In this document: positions 1 through 9,827 of the stretch, in pieces
Numbering within the stretch: position 1 is the stretch's first letter
Layout of the letters: each line of letters starts with the position of its first letter
Source: Vibrio sp. SCSIO 43135
GTDB lineage: Bacteria > Pseudomonadota > Gammaproteobacteria > Enterobacterales > Vibrionaceae
DNA length: 64,000 nt
Reading direction: 5' to 3'
Assembly (NCBI RefSeq): GCF_023716665.1
Contig: NZ_CP071859.1
Location: forward strand, 434,001-498,000
The notes under the pieces: generated by a model
Told to the model about the DNA's origin: nothing
Seen by the model: only the letters and a program-made list of their open reading frames with translations
Database searches by the model: none
Position numbers and translations under genes: made by a program

Positions 1-800
1 CACTTCTCGATCATCATCTTCTGAGCGAAGATTACTTCTTCAGCTGGGATTTCAACACCTAGGTCACCACGAGCAACCATGATGCCGTCAGAAAGCTCTA
101 GGATCTCGTCGAAGTTATCAACACCTTCTTGGTTTTCGATCTTAGAGATGATGTGGATGTTCTCGCCGCCGTTTGCTGTTAGCACTTCACGGATTTCTTG
201 AACGTCAGAAGCTTTACGGATGAAAGAAGCGGCAACGAAGTCAACGCCTTGCTCACAGCCAAACTTAAGGTCGTTCTTATCTTTTTCAGATAGAGCAGGT
301 AGGTTTACTGAAACGCCTGGTAGGTTAACACCTTTGTTTTCACCTAGTGCACCGTTGTTTAGAACTTTACATTTAACTTCAGTCTCAGAAGTTGCAAGAA
401 CTTCCATCTCGATTAGACCGTCGTCTACTAGGATAGTGTTGCCAACGTTAAGGTCAGCTGCAAAGCCTGCGTAAGTTACCGCTACTTTGTCTTTGTTACC
501 TACAACTGAAATGTCAGTTGTGAAAGTGAATTCTTGACCTGCTACTAGATCAACGTCGTCGCCGTTTTCTAGTTTGATCGTACGGATCTCAGGACCTTTA
601 GTATCTAGAAGGATAGCTAGTTGCTTGCCAGACTCTTCCATTACTTTGCGGAAGTTCGCGATACGAGTGCCGTGCTCTACGTAGTCACCGTGAGAGAAGT
701 TCAGGCGCATTACGTTCATGCCTGCGTTTACTAGTTCAGTTAACTTCTCTACAGATTCAGTTTTAGGGCCAATCGTACATACGATTTTGGTCTTTTTCAT
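1..800 (-). CDS. pykF: Pyruvate kinase I, C-terminus cut by window edge
   Basis: Catalyses phosphoenolpyruvate + ADP to pyruvate + ATP, the last step of glycolysis, in the cytoplasm. The ATG is at 798-800 on the minus strand and the frame stays open to the left edge, so about 266 of roughly 470 residues are visible. The product starts [16 protein letters not shown] and contains the substrate-binding MRLNFSHG segment, the B domain after DTKGPEIRT, and the [10 protein letters not shown] and [11 protein letters not shown] motifs with the catalytic Lys and metal-binding Glu/Asp. A GGAGAG Shine-Dalgarno lies about 8 bases upstream. It is divergent from the DeoR-family gene. Identification is secure; allosteric class (PykF rather than PykA) is inferred from sequence resemblance. 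Confidence 0.96.
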   Translation of the reverse strand, partial: MKKTKIVCTIGPKTESVEKLTELVNAGMNVMRLNFSHGDYVEHGTRIANFRKVMEESGKQLAILLDTKGPEIRTIKLENGDDVDLVAGQEFTFTTDISVVGNKDKVAVTYAGFAADLNVGNTILVDDGLIEMEVLATSETEVKCKVLNNGALGENKGVNLPGVSVNLPALSEKDKNDLKFGCEQGVDFVAASFIRKASDVQEIREVLTANGGENIHIISKIENQEGVDNFDEILELSDGIMVARGDLGVEIPAEEVIFAQKMMIEK

Positions 801-1228
801 GGAAGATACTCTCCGGTAAGTATTGTTACAATTTGAATTTAGTTTCGTTGCTGAAGCGATGTTTGTTGGCGGCATTTTGTGCCTGCCGTTTCACTCTTTA
901 ATGAGTCCAACTGCTTTCTTCAGACTTGTAAGTCTTTCATCAAGTTTAGTCATTTTATGACCAACTATTTGCCTGTGACTCTAGGCTTTTTGTGACTTTC
1001 ACCACTTTAACCGCTGAAAGTTGCAAAAAAGTAACGGTCAATTCTGTAATTTTTTTTCTTTTCGGGGCCGAATTCTACCACCGAATCATTTCAATATCAC
1101 TGTTTAAGAATTGTCTTAGGACAAGGTTTTAGCGCTAAATATTAATTTTTTGGATCGAAATAAATGGACAAATAAGTTTCGTTGTAACTATACTTTCTTT
1201 CGAAACGAAACTTTAAAAAGAAACTTAA
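801..1228. promoter_or_regulatory. Divergent pykF / DeoR-family control region
   Basis: This 428-bp gap between divergent pykF and the DeoR-family gene holds no credible gene. It contains an AGTTTCGTTG box at 841-850 in the pykF leader, an inverted pair of AAGTTTCGTT elements near the regulator start (separate entry), and a Cra-like GCTGAAGCGATG at 850-861 about 50 bp upstream of the pykF start. In enterics Cra represses pykF, so the last site is plausible but only one half is convincing. The rest is AT-rich and presumably carries both promoters. Confidence 0.55.
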
Positions 1229-1243
1229 ATGTCGAAACGAAAC
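1174..1243. promoter_or_regulatory. Operator cluster at the DeoR-family gene start
   Basis: AAGTTTCGTT at 1174-1183 and its exact reverse complement AACGAAACTT at 1204-1213 form a perfect 10-bp inverted repeat with a 20-bp spacer. The 11-mer CGAAACGAAAC occurs at 1201-1211 and again at 1233-1243, 32 bp (three helical turns) apart. The second copy lies inside codons 2-5 of the gene. The pattern resembles the TTTCGTTTCGTTT core known for AgaR, a DeoR-family amino-sugar regulator. Autoregulation by the adjacent protein is inferred. Confidence 0.6.
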
Positions 1244-1990
1244 ACTCAGCTACGAAGACATGCCATTTCCCACCTAGTAAACGATAAAGGGGAAGTCAGC
1301 GTTGAAGAATTATCCAATCAATTCGAGACTTCAGAAGTCACAATTAGAAAGGATCTGGCTTCTCTCGAAAAAAATGGTCTGCTACTTCGACGCTATGGAG
1401 GCGCGATTGCTTTACCGAAAGAAGTGGTGAGTGATGAATTGGACAAAAAAGTTTCGACTCGAAAGATGTCGCTGGCAAAGACGGCTGCCGGGCTGATTCG
1501 CGATCATAACCGTATTGTGATCGATAGTGGCAGCACAACGGCCGCTTTGATCGAGCAGTTAAATCACAAGCGAGGGCTGGTGGTGATGACTAACTCTCTC
1601 AATGTCGCGAATGCTCTAAATGAACTTGAGAGTGAACCAACCTTATTGATGACTGGCGGTACATGGGATACGCATTCGGAGTCGTTTCAAGGCCAAGTCG
1701 CCGAATCGGTTTTACGATCCTACGACTTTGATCAACTGTTTATTGGTGCCGATGGGATCGATCTTGCTCGAGGAACGACTACATTTAATGAGTTAGTTGG
1801 TCTTAGCAAGGTGATGGCAGAAGTATCGCGTGAAGTGGTAGTGATGGTCGAGTCAGAAAAAGTCGGCAGAAAGATCCCGAACCTCGAATTGAGCTGGGAT
1901 TGCATCGATGTTCTCGTGACTGATGGCGATCTCGCACCAGAATATGTCGAAGAAATTGAATCCAATAACGTCAAAGTGATTCAAGCCTAA
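1229..1990 (+). CDS. DeoR-family transcriptional regulator (AgaR/GlmR-like)
   Basis: Cytoplasmic DNA-binding repressor, 253 residues, typical DeoR length. An N-terminal winged helix-turn-helix (about residues 7-60, containing SEVTIRKDLASLE and the LLRRYGGA turn) is followed by a sugar-phosphate sensor domain with the DSGSTT motif at 99-104 and the FIGADGID segment. The ATG at 1229 has a weak ribosome site, but the MSKRNTQLRR start is natural for the family. The gene lies 105 bp ahead of glmS in the same direction, so the likely role is control of amino-sugar synthesis or use, with a phosphorylated amino sugar as effector. That role is inference from position and operator type; the exact effector is unknown. 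Confidence 0.88.
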   Translation: MSKRNTQLRRHAISHLVNDKGEVSVEELSNQFETSEVTIRKDLASLEKNGLLLRRYGGAIALPKEVVSDELDKKVSTRKMSLAKTAAGLIRDHNRIVIDSGSTTAALIEQLNHKRGLVVMTNSLNVANALNELESEPTLLMTGGTWDTHSESFQGQVAESVLRSYDFDQLFIGADGIDLARGTTTFNELVGLSKVMAEVSREVVVMVESEKVGRKIPNLELSWDCIDVLVTDGDLAPEYVEEIESNNVKVIQA

Positions 1991-2095
1991 CGTGCTGTAC
2001 TAGGTCGAAAGACACAAATCGAGCTCCCTAGCTTTATGGCCTTTGCTTGCTGCCTCTTTAGGGACGCTAAAAATATAATAATTGGAGTGAAAACT

Positions 2096-3928
2096 ATGTG
2101 TGGAATCGTAGGTGCAGTTGCACAGCGTGATGTCGCGGAAATTTTAGTTGAAGGGCTACGTCGCCTTGAATATCGCGGCTATGACTCAGCAGGGGTTGCT
2201 GTTGTCGATCCGAATTCAAATCTGACCCGAGTGCGCCGTTTAGGTAAAGTTCAAGAGTTGGCAGATGCCGTCGAAGAGCAACATGTTATCGGTGGTACGG
2301 GCATTGCTCATACACGTTGGGCGACACACGGTGAGCCTTCAGAAGCCAACGCTCACCCACATATGTCCGGTGACATTGCGGTGGTGCACAATGGCATCAT
2401 CGAAAACCACGAAGAACTGCGTGAAACGCTGCGTGAGCGTGGCTATGTGTTCCAGTCTCAAACGGATACTGAAGTCATTGCACACTTAGTTGAGTGGGAA
2501 CTGCGCACGAGCGACTCGTTAGTTGAGGCATTGCAAAAAACGGCAAAGCAGCTTGAAGGTGCCTACGGTACGGTAGCGGTTGATCGCAAAGATCCTAGCC
2601 GAATCGTTGTTGCTCGTTCTGGTAGCCCGATCGTGATTGGTTTCGGTGTTGGGGAGAACTTCTTAGCATCGGATCAACTTGCACTGTTGAATGTAACGCG
2701 TCGCTTCATGTACCTAGAAGAAGGCGATGTAGCGGAAATCACTCGTCGTGAAGTGAATGTGTTTGACGCTTTGGGTGAGTCTGTAGAGCGTGAGATTATT
2801 GAATCAAACGCTGAGCATGACGCCGGTGACAAAGGTAAATACCGCCACTTCATGCAAAAAGAGATTTACGAGCAGCCAACCGCGCTTATCAACACTATGG
2901 AAGGGCGTATCAGTGATGATGCTGTGGTCACTGAGACCATTGGTGTTAACGCTGCAGATATCTTAAGCAAAGTAGAACACGTGCAGATTGTGGCGTGTGG
3001 TACTTCTTACAATGCAGGTATGACGGCACGTTACTGGTTTGAAGACATTGCTGGCGTGAGCTGTGATGTTGAGATTGCCTCTGAATTCCGCTACCGCAAG
3101 TTTGTTACTCGTCCAAACAGCCTGTTAATTACGCTTTCTCAGTCGGGTGAAACGGCCGATACATTAGCGGCGCTTCGCTTGGCAAAAGAAAAAGGCTATA
3201 TGGCTGCGATGACGATTTGTAATGTCGCTGGCTCTTCGCTGGTTCGTGAATCTGATTTTGCCTTCATGACACGCGCAGGTGTCGAAATTGGTGTGGCATC
3301 AACAAAAGCCTTCACTACTCAGCTATCGGCACTTCTAATGCTAGTGACTGCGTTGGGCAAACAGCAAAATCGCGTTTCAGCAGAAAAAGAAAAAGAGATT
3401 GTTCAAGCCCTGCATGCGTTGCCAGCACAGATCAACGCTGCACTATCGTTTGAAAAAGACATCGAAGCATTAGCAGAAGACTTTGCCGATAAACACCATA
3501 CTCTGTTCCTTGGACGTGGTGAGTTCTACCCAATCGCTATGGAAGCGTCGTTAAAACTCAAAGAGATCTCCTATATTCACGCCGAGGCATACGCTGCCGG
3601 TGAGCTTAAGCATGGCCCGTTGGCGTTAATTGATGCGGATATGCCTGTGGTTGTGGTGGCACCAAGTAATGAGCTGCTTGAGAAGCTGAAGTCCAACATC
3701 GAAGAAGTGCGTGCTCGTGGTGGACTACTGTATGTATTCGCGGACGAAGAAGCCGGCTTTGAAGCTGATGAAACAATGAAGATCATCACTATGCCTCATG
3801 TCAGCGATATTACTGCACCTATTTACTACACCATTCCAATGCAGTTGCTGTCTTACTATGTGGCGCTGATCAAAGGAACCGACGTGGATCAACCTCGTAA
3901 CCTAGCGAAAGCGGTGACGGTTGAGTAA
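2096..3928 (+). CDS. glmS: Glucosamine-6-phosphate synthase (isomerising)
   Basis: Makes glucosamine-6-phosphate from fructose-6-phosphate and glutamine, the first step toward UDP-GlcNAc for peptidoglycan and lipopolysaccharide. The product is 610 residues. The open frame extends upstream to 2036, but the ATG at 2096 follows TTGGAGTG and gives MCGIVGAV, in which Cys becomes the N-terminal glutaminase nucleophile after Met removal; this fixes the start. An N-terminal Ntn glutamine amidotransferase domain (about 1-240) is followed by two SIS domains ([17 protein letters not shown]) and the conserved C-terminal LAKAVTVE. No glmS ribozyme is apparent in the leader. A DeoR-family regulator precedes it and a strong terminator follows. 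Confidence 0.98.
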   Translation: MCGIVGAVAQRDVAEILVEGLRRLEYRGYDSAGVAVVDPNSNLTRVRRLGKVQELADAVEEQHVIGGTGIAHTRWATHGEPSEANAHPHMSGDIAVVHNGIIENHEELRETLRERGYVFQSQTDTEVIAHLVEWELRTSDSLVEALQKTAKQLEGAYGTVAVDRKDPSRIVVARSGSPIVIGFGVGENFLASDQLALLNVTRRFMYLEEGDVAEITRREVNVFDALGESVEREIIESNAEHDAGDKGKYRHFMQKEIYEQPTALINTMEGRISDDAVVTETIGVNAADILSKVEHVQIVACGTSYNAGMTARYWFEDIAGVSCDVEIASEFRYRKFVTRPNSLLITLSQSGETADTLAALRLAKEKGYMAAMTICNVAGSSLVRESDFAFMTRAGVEIGVASTKAFTTQLSALLMLVTALGKQQNRVSAEKEKEIVQALHALPAQINAALSFEKDIEALAEDFADKHHTLFLGRGEFYPIAMEASLKLKEISYIHAEAYAAGELKHGPLALIDADMPVVVVAPSNELLEKLKSNIEEVRARGGLLYVFADEEAGFEADETMKIITMPHVSDITAPIYYTIPMQLLSYYVALIKGTDVDQPRNLAKAVTVE

Positions 3929-3943
3929 TTCGCGATACGTGAT

Positions 3944-3973
3944 AAAAAAGCGGCGCATCAGCGCCGCTTTTTT
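3944..3973 (+). terminator. Rho-independent terminator of glmS
   Basis: GCGGCGC (3950-3956), loop ATCA, GCGCCGC (3961-3967) followed by six T; preceded by six A, so it may work in both directions. It lies 15 bp after the glmS stop. Confidence 0.93.
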
Positions 3974-4427
3974 GTTTACAGGTGTTTATAGCGCTCTTTA
4001 GGTTAGCGCTCCCTTCTTAATACTTACGTAGCTGTTTTAGCTGTTTTAGCTGTGTCACTTTTGATTGCAGTTTATGACGTTTATCTGTAGTAGTGCTTAC
4101 TAATTCAATTTATCTGGTTGATGCTTTGCTGTGTTACTCATAGTGATTTTGGATGTTATGAGAGCGGAATAGTTAGCCTTAATTGATATAAGTGTTTGTA
4201 AATTAGGGTGTACAAAAGTCATTTGTTAGAGATGTTACAAAATCTTACCTACGGTTGTTTTCAGCCACTAATCATTGTTTTCTTGACCACTGCTTTTTAG
4301 CGGAGTGACGCAAACTTTATTCTTTCTAATTTAGCTTTTTCACGTACTTTAGCGTCAAAAAGCTGAACATTGGAGAGATAAGGCGTCAATATTCCGAATA
4401 TATAAAATAAAAAAGATAAGGATATGT
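3974..4427. other. Intergenic region upstream of the chemoreceptor gene
   Basis: About 450 bp without a credible gene. It holds a short direct repeat, GCTGTTTTA in two and a half copies at 4031-4052, and an inverted repeat AGCTTTTT (4333-4340) / AAAAAGCT (4357-4364) about 65-95 bp before the chemoreceptor start. The rest is AT-rich and presumably contains the promoter; no sigma-28 or sigma-54 site is clear. Confidence 0.4.
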
Positions 4428-7232
4428 ATGGGCCAGTGGTTAGGTCGTCTCAAACTCTCTCAGTTAATTATTGGGGCGTTAGTTTTTATAGGAGTGGTTC
4501 CAGCGGTAATGCTGGGTTTGAATGCAGTGCTGTTAAGCCAGACTGCGCTTACAGAGCGATCTTATGATCAGCTCGATACGGTTCGAAGTATTAAATCGGC
4601 GCAGATCAATGCGTTTTTTGATGAGCGACAAGGGGATATGGATGTCCTAGTCGATGTCGCTAATACCCTTCAGCTAGAAGGGTTCCGAAAACTGGAAGCG
4701 ATTAACCAGTCACAAGCGAATCAAGTGAACGAGTACATCAAGCAGCTAAAGCTTGGGCTGCGCTTATTTGCTGACTCTTACACCACTAAAATGGTGATTC
4801 AAGAGTTTGAACGAGCGTTTCAGGCGCAAGGTGGCAGCATAAGTGGACGTCAATGGAGCAGTGTTGCGGAGCGCTACGGTGAAGAAGTGGACCGTTTCCA
4901 GCAAAACTTCGGCTGGTACGACGCATTTTTGATTAATACTAATGGTGACATCATTTACACCACCACGCGTGAGCAGGACATCGGGAAAAATGTACGCTCG
5001 AGTAATATTGTCGGCACCGGCTTAGAAAAAGCCTTCAGCCGTGCAAAGCAGTCTTCCCAAGTTGAAAGCGTCTATTTTGGTGACTTTAGCCTTTATCACT
5101 ATTCGAACAACGTGCCTGCGGGCTTTTTTGTCACACCTATTACCAATCAGCAGCAACAAGTGATTGGCTACGCAGCCCTTCAATTCCCAATAGATCGAGT
5201 CAATGCCATTACCGGCCAAACCCAAGGTATGGGCGAAACGGGCGAAACCTATCTGATTGGCAGTGATAAATTAATGCGCTCTGACTCTCGATTGGATCCG
5301 ATTGGTCACTCGGTAGTGGCATCGTTTCAAAATACTACCCGTGTGGAGACAGAGGCAACGGATGAAGTCTTTAAACAGGCTGGGTCGGATATCATCACGG
5401 ATTACAATGGCAACTTAGTGCTATCGGTATGGCAATCCATTGAGCTGGATGATCAGCACCAGTGGGGCATTATTTCTGAAAAGGACGTTACGGAAGCCTT
5501 TGTGCCTAAAGATGATCGAGGCGTTGAGTTCTACCAAAAATACATTGAAAGTTACGGTTACTACGATCTGTTTTTGATCGATCCAAGTGGCGAAGCGTTT
5601 TATACCGTGACTAAGGAAGCGGATTACCAAACCAATTTAGTCGATGGTCGCTTTTCATCCAGTAACTTGGGTGAACTAGTGCGAGAAGTACTGAATACAA
5701 AGCAGTACGGAATCGTGGATTTTGCACCTTATGCACCGTCTAATGATGCACCAGCGGCGTTTATTGGCAAGCCGATCCTGAATCCTCAGGGTGAGGTGAT
5801 TATGGTGGTGGCATTGCAATTGTCATTGGATGCCATTAACGCGGTAATGCAGCTACGTGAAGGGATGGGAGAAAGCGGTGAGTCTTATCTTGTTGGTTCA
5901 GACTATCGTATGCGCTCTGACTCGTACTTGAGCCCTGAAGCACATTCTGTGACGGCTTCGTTCGGTGGAGATATAGAAAATAACGGCGTTAGAACCCAAG
6001 CTACACGTGAAGCATTGGCGGGTAAAACGGGGGCAAACATCATCACGGATTACAACGGAAATCAGGTTCTGTCTTCTTACGCACCGTTAGATATAGGTGA
6101 CTTCCGTTGGGCTTTAGTGGCCGAAATCGATCAGAGTGAAGCGTTCGTCTCTGTTACCAAGATCCGTAGCAGCATCATCTATTTGATGCTTGGTACGTTG
6201 TTTGTCACGGTCGCTCTGGCACTTTATTTGGCCAAGGTGATCAAGAAACCACTCGGTGGTGAACCAAGAGAGATGATGCTATTGGCGCAGCAAGTGGCGA
6301 ATGGCGATCTGACTTATCAGTTCGATAGTAAAGCGCCTGCTGATAGCTTGTATGGTGCATTGCGTGAAATGTCGGAAAACCTTAAACAGTTGATTGCACA
6401 TATTTTAGAGGCGAGCCAAAGCCTTGCATCGACGGCGGAAGAAACTTCTGTAGCCAGTGAACAAACGACGCATGCAGTGACGACTCAGCATAGAGAGACC
6501 GAGTCTGTAGCTTCAGCAATCGAGCAAATGACGGTATCTATTCAGGAAGTCGCTCGTAGTACTCACGATGTCGCACAAGCATCGATTGTCGCCCGAGATA
6601 CCAGTACATCGGGTCAGCAGACTTTAGAGAAGGGCGGTGTGGCGCTCAGTAGCTTAGTGCAAGAAGTGTTTGCGGCTAACCAAGACATGAAGACGCTGCA
6701 GAAAAAGAGTGACCAGATTGGTCATGTACTGGTAGTGATACAAGAAATTGCTGAGCAGACTAACTTGCTGGCGCTTAATGCTGCGATTGAAGCGGCGCGT
6801 GCGGGCGAAGCAGGGCGAGGTTTTGCGGTGGTAGCCGATGAAGTCAGAACTCTGGCACAGCGAACGCAAACGTCAGCGTCGGAAATTCAACAAATGATTT
6901 CTTCAGTTCAACAAGCGGCGAACTCGGCGAGCAACAACATGACCCGTTGTGAAGAGCAAGTGCAGATGACAGAGCAGCTGTCTGAACAAACTAAAGCTAA
7001 CTTCGTCGGTATTCTGGACTCGATTAATCAAATTCACTCCATGATGGAGCAAGTCTCTACTGCTGCTGAAGAGCAGGCTAAGGTGACTGATACAGTGAGT
7101 AGCAGCATTACGACTATCAGTGAAATGTCAGTTCAAACCTCTGCCAGTGCAGAACAGCTAGCGGGCGCAAGCCATGAGGTGGCGCAATCAGCAGAAGAGC
7201 TGAATGCTCATACCTTACAATTTAAGGTGTAA
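4428..7232 (+). CDS. Methyl-accepting chemotaxis protein with duplicated sensor region
   Basis: Inner-membrane chemoreceptor, 934 residues, which is long for the family. The first membrane segment is about residues 12-32 and the second about 582-604, so roughly 550 residues face the periplasm. That part contains two copies of the same module about 214 residues apart: GWYDAFLI (162) and GYYDLFLI (377), [14 protein letters not shown] (267) and [14 protein letters not shown] (479), IITDYNGN (322 and 538). This fits two tandem dCache-type units. A HAMP segment follows, then the cytoplasmic signalling helix with the [18 protein letters not shown] tip near residue 775. The end is LQFKV, with no NWETF-type CheR/CheB tether. 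Ligand unknown. It signals to CheA/CheW, which are not in the window. Confidence 0.95.
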   Translation: MGQWLGRLKLSQLIIGALVFIGVVPAVMLGLNAVLLSQTALTERSYDQLDTVRSIKSAQINAFFDERQGDMDVLVDVANTLQLEGFRKLEAINQSQANQVNEYIKQLKLGLRLFADSYTTKMVIQEFERAFQAQGGSISGRQWSSVAERYGEEVDRFQQNFGWYDAFLINTNGDIIYTTTREQDIGKNVRSSNIVGTGLEKAFSRAKQSSQVESVYFGDFSLYHYSNNVPAGFFVTPITNQQQQVIGYAALQFPIDRVNAITGQTQGMGETGETYLIGSDKLMRSDSRLDPIGHSVVASFQNTTRVETEATDEVFKQAGSDIITDYNGNLVLSVWQSIELDDQHQWGIISEKDVTEAFVPKDDRGVEFYQKYIESYGYYDLFLIDPSGEAFYTVTKEADYQTNLVDGRFSSSNLGELVREVLNTKQYGIVDFAPYAPSNDAPAAFIGKPILNPQGEVIMVVALQLSLDAINAVMQLREGMGESGESYLVGSDYRMRSDSYLSPEAHSVTASFGGDIENNGVRTQATREALAGKTGANIITDYNGNQVLSSYAPLDIGDFRWALVAEIDQSEAFVSVTKIRSSIIYLMLGTLFVTVALALYLAKVIKKPLGGEPREMMLLAQQVANGDLTYQFDSKAPADSLYGALREMSENLKQLIAHILEASQSLASTAEETSVASEQTTHAVTTQHRETESVASAIEQMTVSIQEVARSTHDVAQASIVARDTSTSGQQTLEKGGVALSSLVQEVFAANQDMKTLQKKSDQIGHVLVVIQEIAEQTNLLALNAAIEAARAGEAGRGFAVVADEVRTLAQRTQTSASEIQQMISSVQQAANSASNNMTRCEEQVQMTEQLSEQTKANFVGILDSINQIHSMMEQVSTAAEEQAKVTDTVSSSITTISEMSVQTSASAEQLAGASHEVAQSAEELNAHTLQFKV

Positions 7233-7257
7233 GCGGAATTCAACCTCTCTAGAAGAC

Positions 7258-7288
7258 AAACAGGCTGCCCACAAGGCAGCCTGTTTTT
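7258..7288. terminator. Bidirectional terminator between chemoreceptor and HAD genes
   Basis: CAGGCTGCC (7261-7269), loop CACAA, GGCAGCCTG (7275-7283), then TTTTT; three A precede the stem, giving a short T run on the other strand. It sits between two convergent genes and can serve both. Confidence 0.9.
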
Positions 7289-7298
7289 ATTTGTTGAG

Positions 7299-7940
7299 CT
7301 AGCCATCGAGTAAATCGATGACCTTGTCTAGTGATGGCATTACTGTGATGTGTGGTTTGAGCTCTTCCAGTGGTGGAAGTAAATCGGGGATCATTACTGC
7401 TTGGCAGGCAGCGGCAAGTGCTGCTTTAATGCCATTGTTGGAGTCTTCCAGCACTAAGCAATGCTCAGCCTGTAAACCTAGCCTTTGATACGCCTGCTGG
7501 TAACAGTCCGGTTCGGGTTTTCCTCTATCCACATCTTCAGCGCTAATGACTAGGTCAAATTGGTCGAGATAAGGGGTGGGAGCAAAATTATGCTCAACTT
7601 CAGGCTTATGCGAGGAAGTGACAATCGCCGTGGTGAGCTTACGTTGTTTGATTGCGGTGAAAAGTGCATCAAAGCCAGGTTTTAACGCAATCCCTTGTTC
7701 ACGCAGCTGGTGGAAGTGCTGATTGCGTACCGAGCAAAAGCGTTCCATATCAATTTTTTCGCCAAAGTGATTAGCAAGAATACGTTCACACTCAGGATCT
7801 TGCACACCAATAAATTGTTGATAGAACGAGTCTGAAATTGTTAGTCCTTGCTCTTTAGCGGCAAACTGCCAGCTGGTTTTGTAGATTGATTCGGTATCGA
7901 AAATTAGACCATCCATATCGAACAGAACGGCTTTAATCAT
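7299..7940 (-). CDS. HAD-superfamily phosphatase, subfamily IA
   Basis: Soluble phosphatase of the haloacid dehalogenase fold, 213 residues. Motif I is DMDGL with Asp8 and Asp10 (nucleophile and acid/base), motif II is in VTSSH near residue 112, motif III Lys is in RGKPEPD, and motif IV is in LVLEDSNNGIKAA. The helical cap inserted after motif I resembles beta-phosphoglucomutase and YniC-type sugar-phosphate phosphatases. It is the last gene of the mannitol block, 43 bp after mtlR. A role on a hexitol or hexose phosphate is suggested by that position only. Confidence 0.9.
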   Translation of the reverse strand: MIKAVLFDMDGLIFDTESIYKTSWQFAAKEQGLTISDSFYQQFIGVQDPECERILANHFGEKIDMERFCSVRNQHFHQLREQGIALKPGFDALFTAIKQRKLTTAIVTSSHKPEVEHNFAPTPYLDQFDLVISAEDVDRGKPEPDCYQQAYQRLGLQAEHCLVLEDSNNGIKAALAAACQAVMIPDLLPPLEELKPHITVMPSLDKVIDLLDG

Positions 7941-7983
7941 AATGTGTAACTCCTAATTAAGTCAGGAGGCTAACGGACTTTCT

Positions 7984-8514
7984 TTAGAATGGGCTCTCTT
8001 TTGCAAGTTCATTGCAGATATCTACAATCGCCAATGAGAGCCCTGATTTTATTATTTGTTGTTGCCTTTGGAGCTGAAGTTGATAGAACTCAAGATCGGT
8101 ATCGTCTTCAGGTTCTGTCACCTCCAGTTGCACCATCCCCATCTTTTTGACCAAGTTGAGCTGCTTGATCGGTTGTAAGATGCTTGGATCGGTAAACTCG
8201 TAGTCCTCGGCATCATTGGTGAGCTTATTTTTGAGTTTGATGATGCTTTCAATATCGTGATACACATCATCAGGTAAAACGCCTAAGCCATATAGCAGTT
8301 TTAATCGAACAGAAAGATCGCCTAGCGGCCCGGAATCTTGTAGCAGTGGACCGACAACAGATTGGACAGCAAAGTTATCCTTACGAAAGATTCTTTGGAT
8401 AAGCGCATCGATGGATTCGTTGAATACGTCGACTGCCGCAATAAAGAAACCTCGTACCGAAGGTGCGCTGTTTAATCGCTCGATGATCTCGGTTTCGTTG
8501 ATGTGATTTGCCAT
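7984..8514 (-). CDS. mtlR: Mannitol operon repressor MtlR
   Basis: MtlR-family protein, 176 residues, all-helical, with no recognisable DNA-binding helix-turn-helix, as is usual for this family. In enterics and V. cholerae MtlR lowers mtlA expression. Sequence support is the family-like SAPSVRGFFIAAVDVFNESIDALI start and the KLLYGLGVLPDDVYHDIESIIKLKNKLTND core. It follows mtlD by 54 bp, a spacer largely filled by a perfect palindrome that may reduce read-through and keep the repressor at a lower level than the enzyme. Confidence 0.93.
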   Translation of the reverse strand: MANHINETEIIERLNSAPSVRGFFIAAVDVFNESIDALIQRIFRKDNFAVQSVVGPLLQDSGPLGDLSVRLKLLYGLGVLPDDVYHDIESIIKLKNKLTNDAEDYEFTDPSILQPIKQLNLVKKMGMVQLEVTEPEDDTDLEFYQLQLQRQQQIIKSGLSLAIVDICNELAKESPF

Positions 8515-8542
8515 AAACTGATTCGAATATTCTTATTATTAA

Positions 8543-8562
8543 CGGGGAGCTTAAGCTCCCCG
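8543..8562 (-). repeat. Perfect 20-bp palindrome between mtlD and mtlR
   Basis: CGGGGAGCTTAAGCTCCCCG, an eight-pair GC-rich stem with a TTAA loop, directly after the mtlD stop. On the transcribed strand only TTAATAAT follows, so it is a poor terminator. It may be a partial terminator or an mRNA-stabilising hairpin that separates expression of mtlD and mtlR. Confidence 0.7.
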
Positions 8563-8568
8563 CAGGTT

Positions 8569-9717
8569 TTATAGTTGGTTATAGATAGCTTCAATCTGGC
8601 TGACTTCTTTACTTTGTTGGTCAAGGCCAGTGTATTGTGCCAGCGTCTGTTTGATACCAGTGTCTTTTAGCGTTTGTTGTAATTCAATTGCTTGAGGATC
8701 CGTGGCATTGGTATATTTGAGTGCCGCTGCAATCCCTTTCAAAAGTGTTTTGTTTTCAGTGCCATATTCGATTGTACCTAGTAATGGCTTCACTAATCTA
8801 TCATTAGCACCCAATTTTCGGATCGGCTGACGACCTACGCGATCAACCTCATCGACAAGATATGGATTAGCGAATCGACCTAGAATCTTATCGATGTACG
8901 CGTTGTGAAGGTCGCGATCGAAGCCATAGCGCTGAATCAATACTTCACCACTCTCCTGCATTGCCTGTTTTACTTCGGCGTAGATTTGCGGATCTTCGAT
9001 AGCTTCACGAATGGTTCGATGGCCTTTCAGACAACCCAAATAAGCCGTAATGCAATGGCCTGTGTTAAGCGTGAACAGCTTACGCTCTACAAACGCCATT
9101 AGATTATCGGTTTTCTCCATTCCTGAAATGTCAGGCACTTCACCTTTAAATTGCTGCTCGTCGACAATCCACTCGCTAAAGCTTTCCACTGTGACTTCCA
9201 GTGGGTCATCGTTGGCAGCTTCCGCTGGTGGAACAATTCTGTCGACAGCGGAGTCAACGAAGCCAACTAGCTCATCGGCTTGGGCGTGCAAAGAGGCATC
9301 TAGGTGTTTGTAGACTTCACCTTTTAGGTGGGTAGTACCACGAACCATATTTTCACATGCGATGATATTCAGTGGTGCTTGGTTGTTTGCCGCGAAACGT
9401 TTGGTTATGCCTGTCGCGATGGTTTTCGCAATTAGATCTAATACATTCGGTCCCACTGCAGTGGTGACTAAATCGGTGTGAACAATGCGGTCGATGACGT
9501 CTTCACTGGCTGAATTAACAGCGGTGACGTGAGTAACTGTATCGATTTGGCAGTCGGTGCCAACGACTTTAACTTTGTATTCTTGCTTATGACTTAATTG
9601 GTCAATGAGTGGTGCATCAACATCGGCGAAAGTGACGGCGACATCTGCGTCTGCCAGTAGCTTACCGATAAAACCGCGGCCAATATTGCCGGCACCAAAG
9701 TGAACTGCGTTTTTCAT
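8569..9717 (-). CDS. mtlD: Mannitol-1-phosphate 5-dehydrogenase
   Basis: Oxidises mannitol-1-phosphate with NAD to fructose-6-phosphate in the cytoplasm, feeding glycolysis after PTS uptake. The product is 382 residues, the standard length. It starts with [18 protein letters not shown], a Rossmann GxGxxGRG nucleotide-binding loop at residues 8-15. The C-terminal polyol dehydrogenase domain contains [18 protein letters not shown] and the [11 protein letters not shown] segment. It lies 110 bp after mtlA in the same direction and is probably co-transcribed. Confidence 0.98.
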   Translation of the reverse strand: MKNAVHFGAGNIGRGFIGKLLADADVAVTFADVDAPLIDQLSHKQEYKVKVVGTDCQIDTVTHVTAVNSASEDVIDRIVHTDLVTTAVGPNVLDLIAKTIATGITKRFAANNQAPLNIIACENMVRGTTHLKGEVYKHLDASLHAQADELVGFVDSAVDRIVPPAEAANDDPLEVTVESFSEWIVDEQQFKGEVPDISGMEKTDNLMAFVERKLFTLNTGHCITAYLGCLKGHRTIREAIEDPQIYAEVKQAMQESGEVLIQRYGFDRDLHNAYIDKILGRFANPYLVDEVDRVGRQPIRKLGANDRLVKPLLGTIEYGTENKTLLKGIAAALKYTNATDPQAIELQQTLKDTGIKQTLAQYTGLDQQSKEVSQIEAIYNQL

Positions 9718-9827
9718 AACTTACCTACCAAAAATATTTACCATTCATCATGGTCACTAACGACTTGAGGGTGAGGTCAACTGAATAGGGGGCTCAGTCG
9801 ACCTCGGCTTTGCTCAGGAGCAAATAA

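Noticed and set aside
2036..2095. Longer glmS with a 20-residue N-terminal extension
   Set aside because: The nucleophilic Cys must follow the initiator Met; the ATG at 2096 has the ribosome site.
1991..2095. glmS ribozyme in the leader
   Set aside because: The 105-bp leader is too short and shows no ribozyme core; gammaproteobacteria control glmS through small RNAs.
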